A stretch of DNA of 11,056 nt. It comes from Gammaproteobacteria bacterium. Its GTDB lineage: Bacteria > Pseudomonadota > Gammaproteobacteria > DSM-26407. A program made the translations under genes and the position numbers. The notes beneath the pieces were generated by a model that saw only the letters and a list, made by a program, of their open reading frames with translations, made no database searches and was not told the origin of the DNA. The stretch is taken from assembly GCA_028694565.1 (NCBI GenBank), contig JAQVKR010000046.1, positions 1 to 11,056 on the forward strand, written 5' to 3'. Shown here one piece after another: positions 10,109 through 11,056 of this stretch (positions are counted from its first letter, which is position 1; each line of letters begins with the position of its first letter).

Positions 10109-11056
10109 TCAGGCGAAGCGGCGCTGTTCGCCGGCGCCGGCCACGTTCTCCACGCAGCGGCCGCACAGCTCCGGGTGGTCCGCGTCCGCCCCCACGTCGG
10201 CGCGGCGGTGCCAGCAGCGCACGCACTTCTCGTGTCCGCTGCGCCGGGCGAGAATCCAGAGCCCATCCAGCTCGTCCGCGTCCACCGCCTCACCGGTGCG
10301 CTCCGCCGCCGGCAGCACCCGGGCCTCCGAGGTGATCAGCACGAAGCGCAGCTCCTCGCCCAGCGCCTCCAGCTCACCGGCCAGTTCTGCATCGGCATAC
10401 AGCGCCACCTCGGCGTCCAGCCCGGAGCCGATGGCACCCTCGTTGCGCAGCCGCTCCAGCTCCTTGTTCACCGCGTCGCGGATCCCTTCCATCCGCGCCC
10501 AGAAATCGCGGCCCAGCACGGTCTCCTCCGCCAGCGGATAGAGCCCTTCGTACCAGGTGGCCAGGAACACCGACTCCTCGCGCCCGCCGGGGATGTGCTG
10601 CCAGATCTCCTCGGCGGTGAAGCTGAGGATCGGCGCCAGCCAGCGCACCAGCGCCTCGATGATGTGGTACATGGCCGTCTGCGCCGAGCGCCGGGCGCGG
10701 CTGTCGGCCTGGGTGGTGTACTGGCGGTCCTTGATGATGTCGGGATAGAAGGCGCCCAGGTCCACCGCGCAGAAGTTGTGCACCTTCTGGTAGATGACGT
10801 GGAACTGGTAGTCGCGGTAGGCCTGCTCCACTTCCTGCTGCAGGCGCCAGGCGCGGTCCACGGCCCAGCGGTCCAGGGCCAGCAGCGCCTCCGGCGGCAG
10901 GGTGTCGCGGGCCGGCTCGAAGCCCTTCAGGTTGGCCAGCAGGAAGCGGGCGGTGTTGCGCAGGCGCCGGTAGGCGTCGGACATGCGCTTGAGGATCTCG
11001 TCGGAGACGCTCATCTCGCCGGCGTAGTCGGTGGAGGCCACCCACAGCCGCAGCAC
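10109..11056 (-). CDS. ileS: Isoleucine-tRNA ligase, C-terminal part (5' end outside window)
   Basis: IleS charges tRNA-Ile with isoleucine. Only the C-terminal 315 residues are here; about two thirds of a typical 940-residue bacterial IleS lies beyond base 11056. The visible part begins [20 protein letters not shown], the sequence just after the KMSKS region in the family. It continues through the helical anticodon-binding domain ([20 protein letters not shown] onward) and [13 protein letters not shown]. It ends with the zinc finger C-x2-C-W-H (CVRCWH) followed by [10 protein letters not shown] and the terminal QRRFA, very like E. coli. The first gene of the ileS-lspA-fkpB-ispH block, it probably shares its transcript with lspA. 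The GTG at the window edge is an internal valine, not a start. Confidence 0.97.
   Translation of the reverse strand: MLRLWVASTDYAGEMSVSDEILKRMSDAYRRLRNTARFLLANLKGFEPARDTLPPEALLALDRWAVDRAWRLQQEVEQAYRDYQFHVIYQKVHNFCAVDLGAFYPDIIKDRQYTTQADSRARRSAQTAMYHIIEALVRWLAPILSFTAEEIWQHIPGGREESVFLATWYEGLYPLAEETVLGRDFWARMEGIRDAVNKELERLRNEGAIGSGLDAEVALYADAELAGELEALGEELRFVLITSEARVLPAAERTGEAVDADELDGLWILARRSGHEKCVRCWHRRADVGADADHPELCGRCVENVAGAGEQRRFA

Overview
The window looks like the chromosome of a high-GC gammaproteobacterium. The evidence is the gene order. guaB-guaA runs divergently from xseA, and ileS-lspA-fkpB-ispH forms one block, both as in Escherichia coli and its relatives. Protein lengths also match closely: GuaA 525, GuaB 488, FkpB 149 residues. 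A lipoprotein resembling SoxXA-binding (SoxK-type) proteins hints at a sulfur-oxidising lineage such as Ectothiorhodospiraceae or Chromatiaceae, but that is inference. No tRNA, rRNA, CRISPR array, phage gene or transposase gene was found.

Layout. Bases 1-776 (minus) hold the N-terminal 258 codons of a sigma-54 activator whose receiver-like domain seems to have Glu in place of the phosphoacceptor Asp. Bases 795-1391 contain no convincing gene, but do contain a good sigma-54-type promoter match pointing at the activator and two copies of a GC palindrome. Next on the minus strand come tadA (tRNA A34-to-inosine deaminase), guaA and guaB (the two steps from IMP to GMP). A 262-bp divergent intergenic region carries a sigma-70-type promoter on each strand. 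The plus strand then has a two-repeat lipoprotein with a structured leader and a clear terminator, followed by xseA (exonuclease VII large subunit). Facing xseA is ispH, downstream on the minus strand of fkpB, lspA and the C-terminal third of ileS.

The most unusual material is in the gaps. Three AT-richer intergenic spacers (tadA/guaA, xseA/ispH, fkpB/lspA) each hold a repeat-bracketed segment of about 190-250 bp. These are built from two related 9-bp tandem units (CAGGATTTA and GCAGATTAC types) with inverted copies at the two ends. The repeats run into the coding sequences: xseA and lspA both take their stop codon and last residues from one, and the spacer beside tadA reaches to within about a dozen bases of its start. 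The interiors are unrelated, so the shared feature is the ends. These look like dispersed non-autonomous repeats, and they are the best candidate here for something poorly described. The genes themselves are ordinary housekeeping genes, apart from the lipoprotein and the activator.
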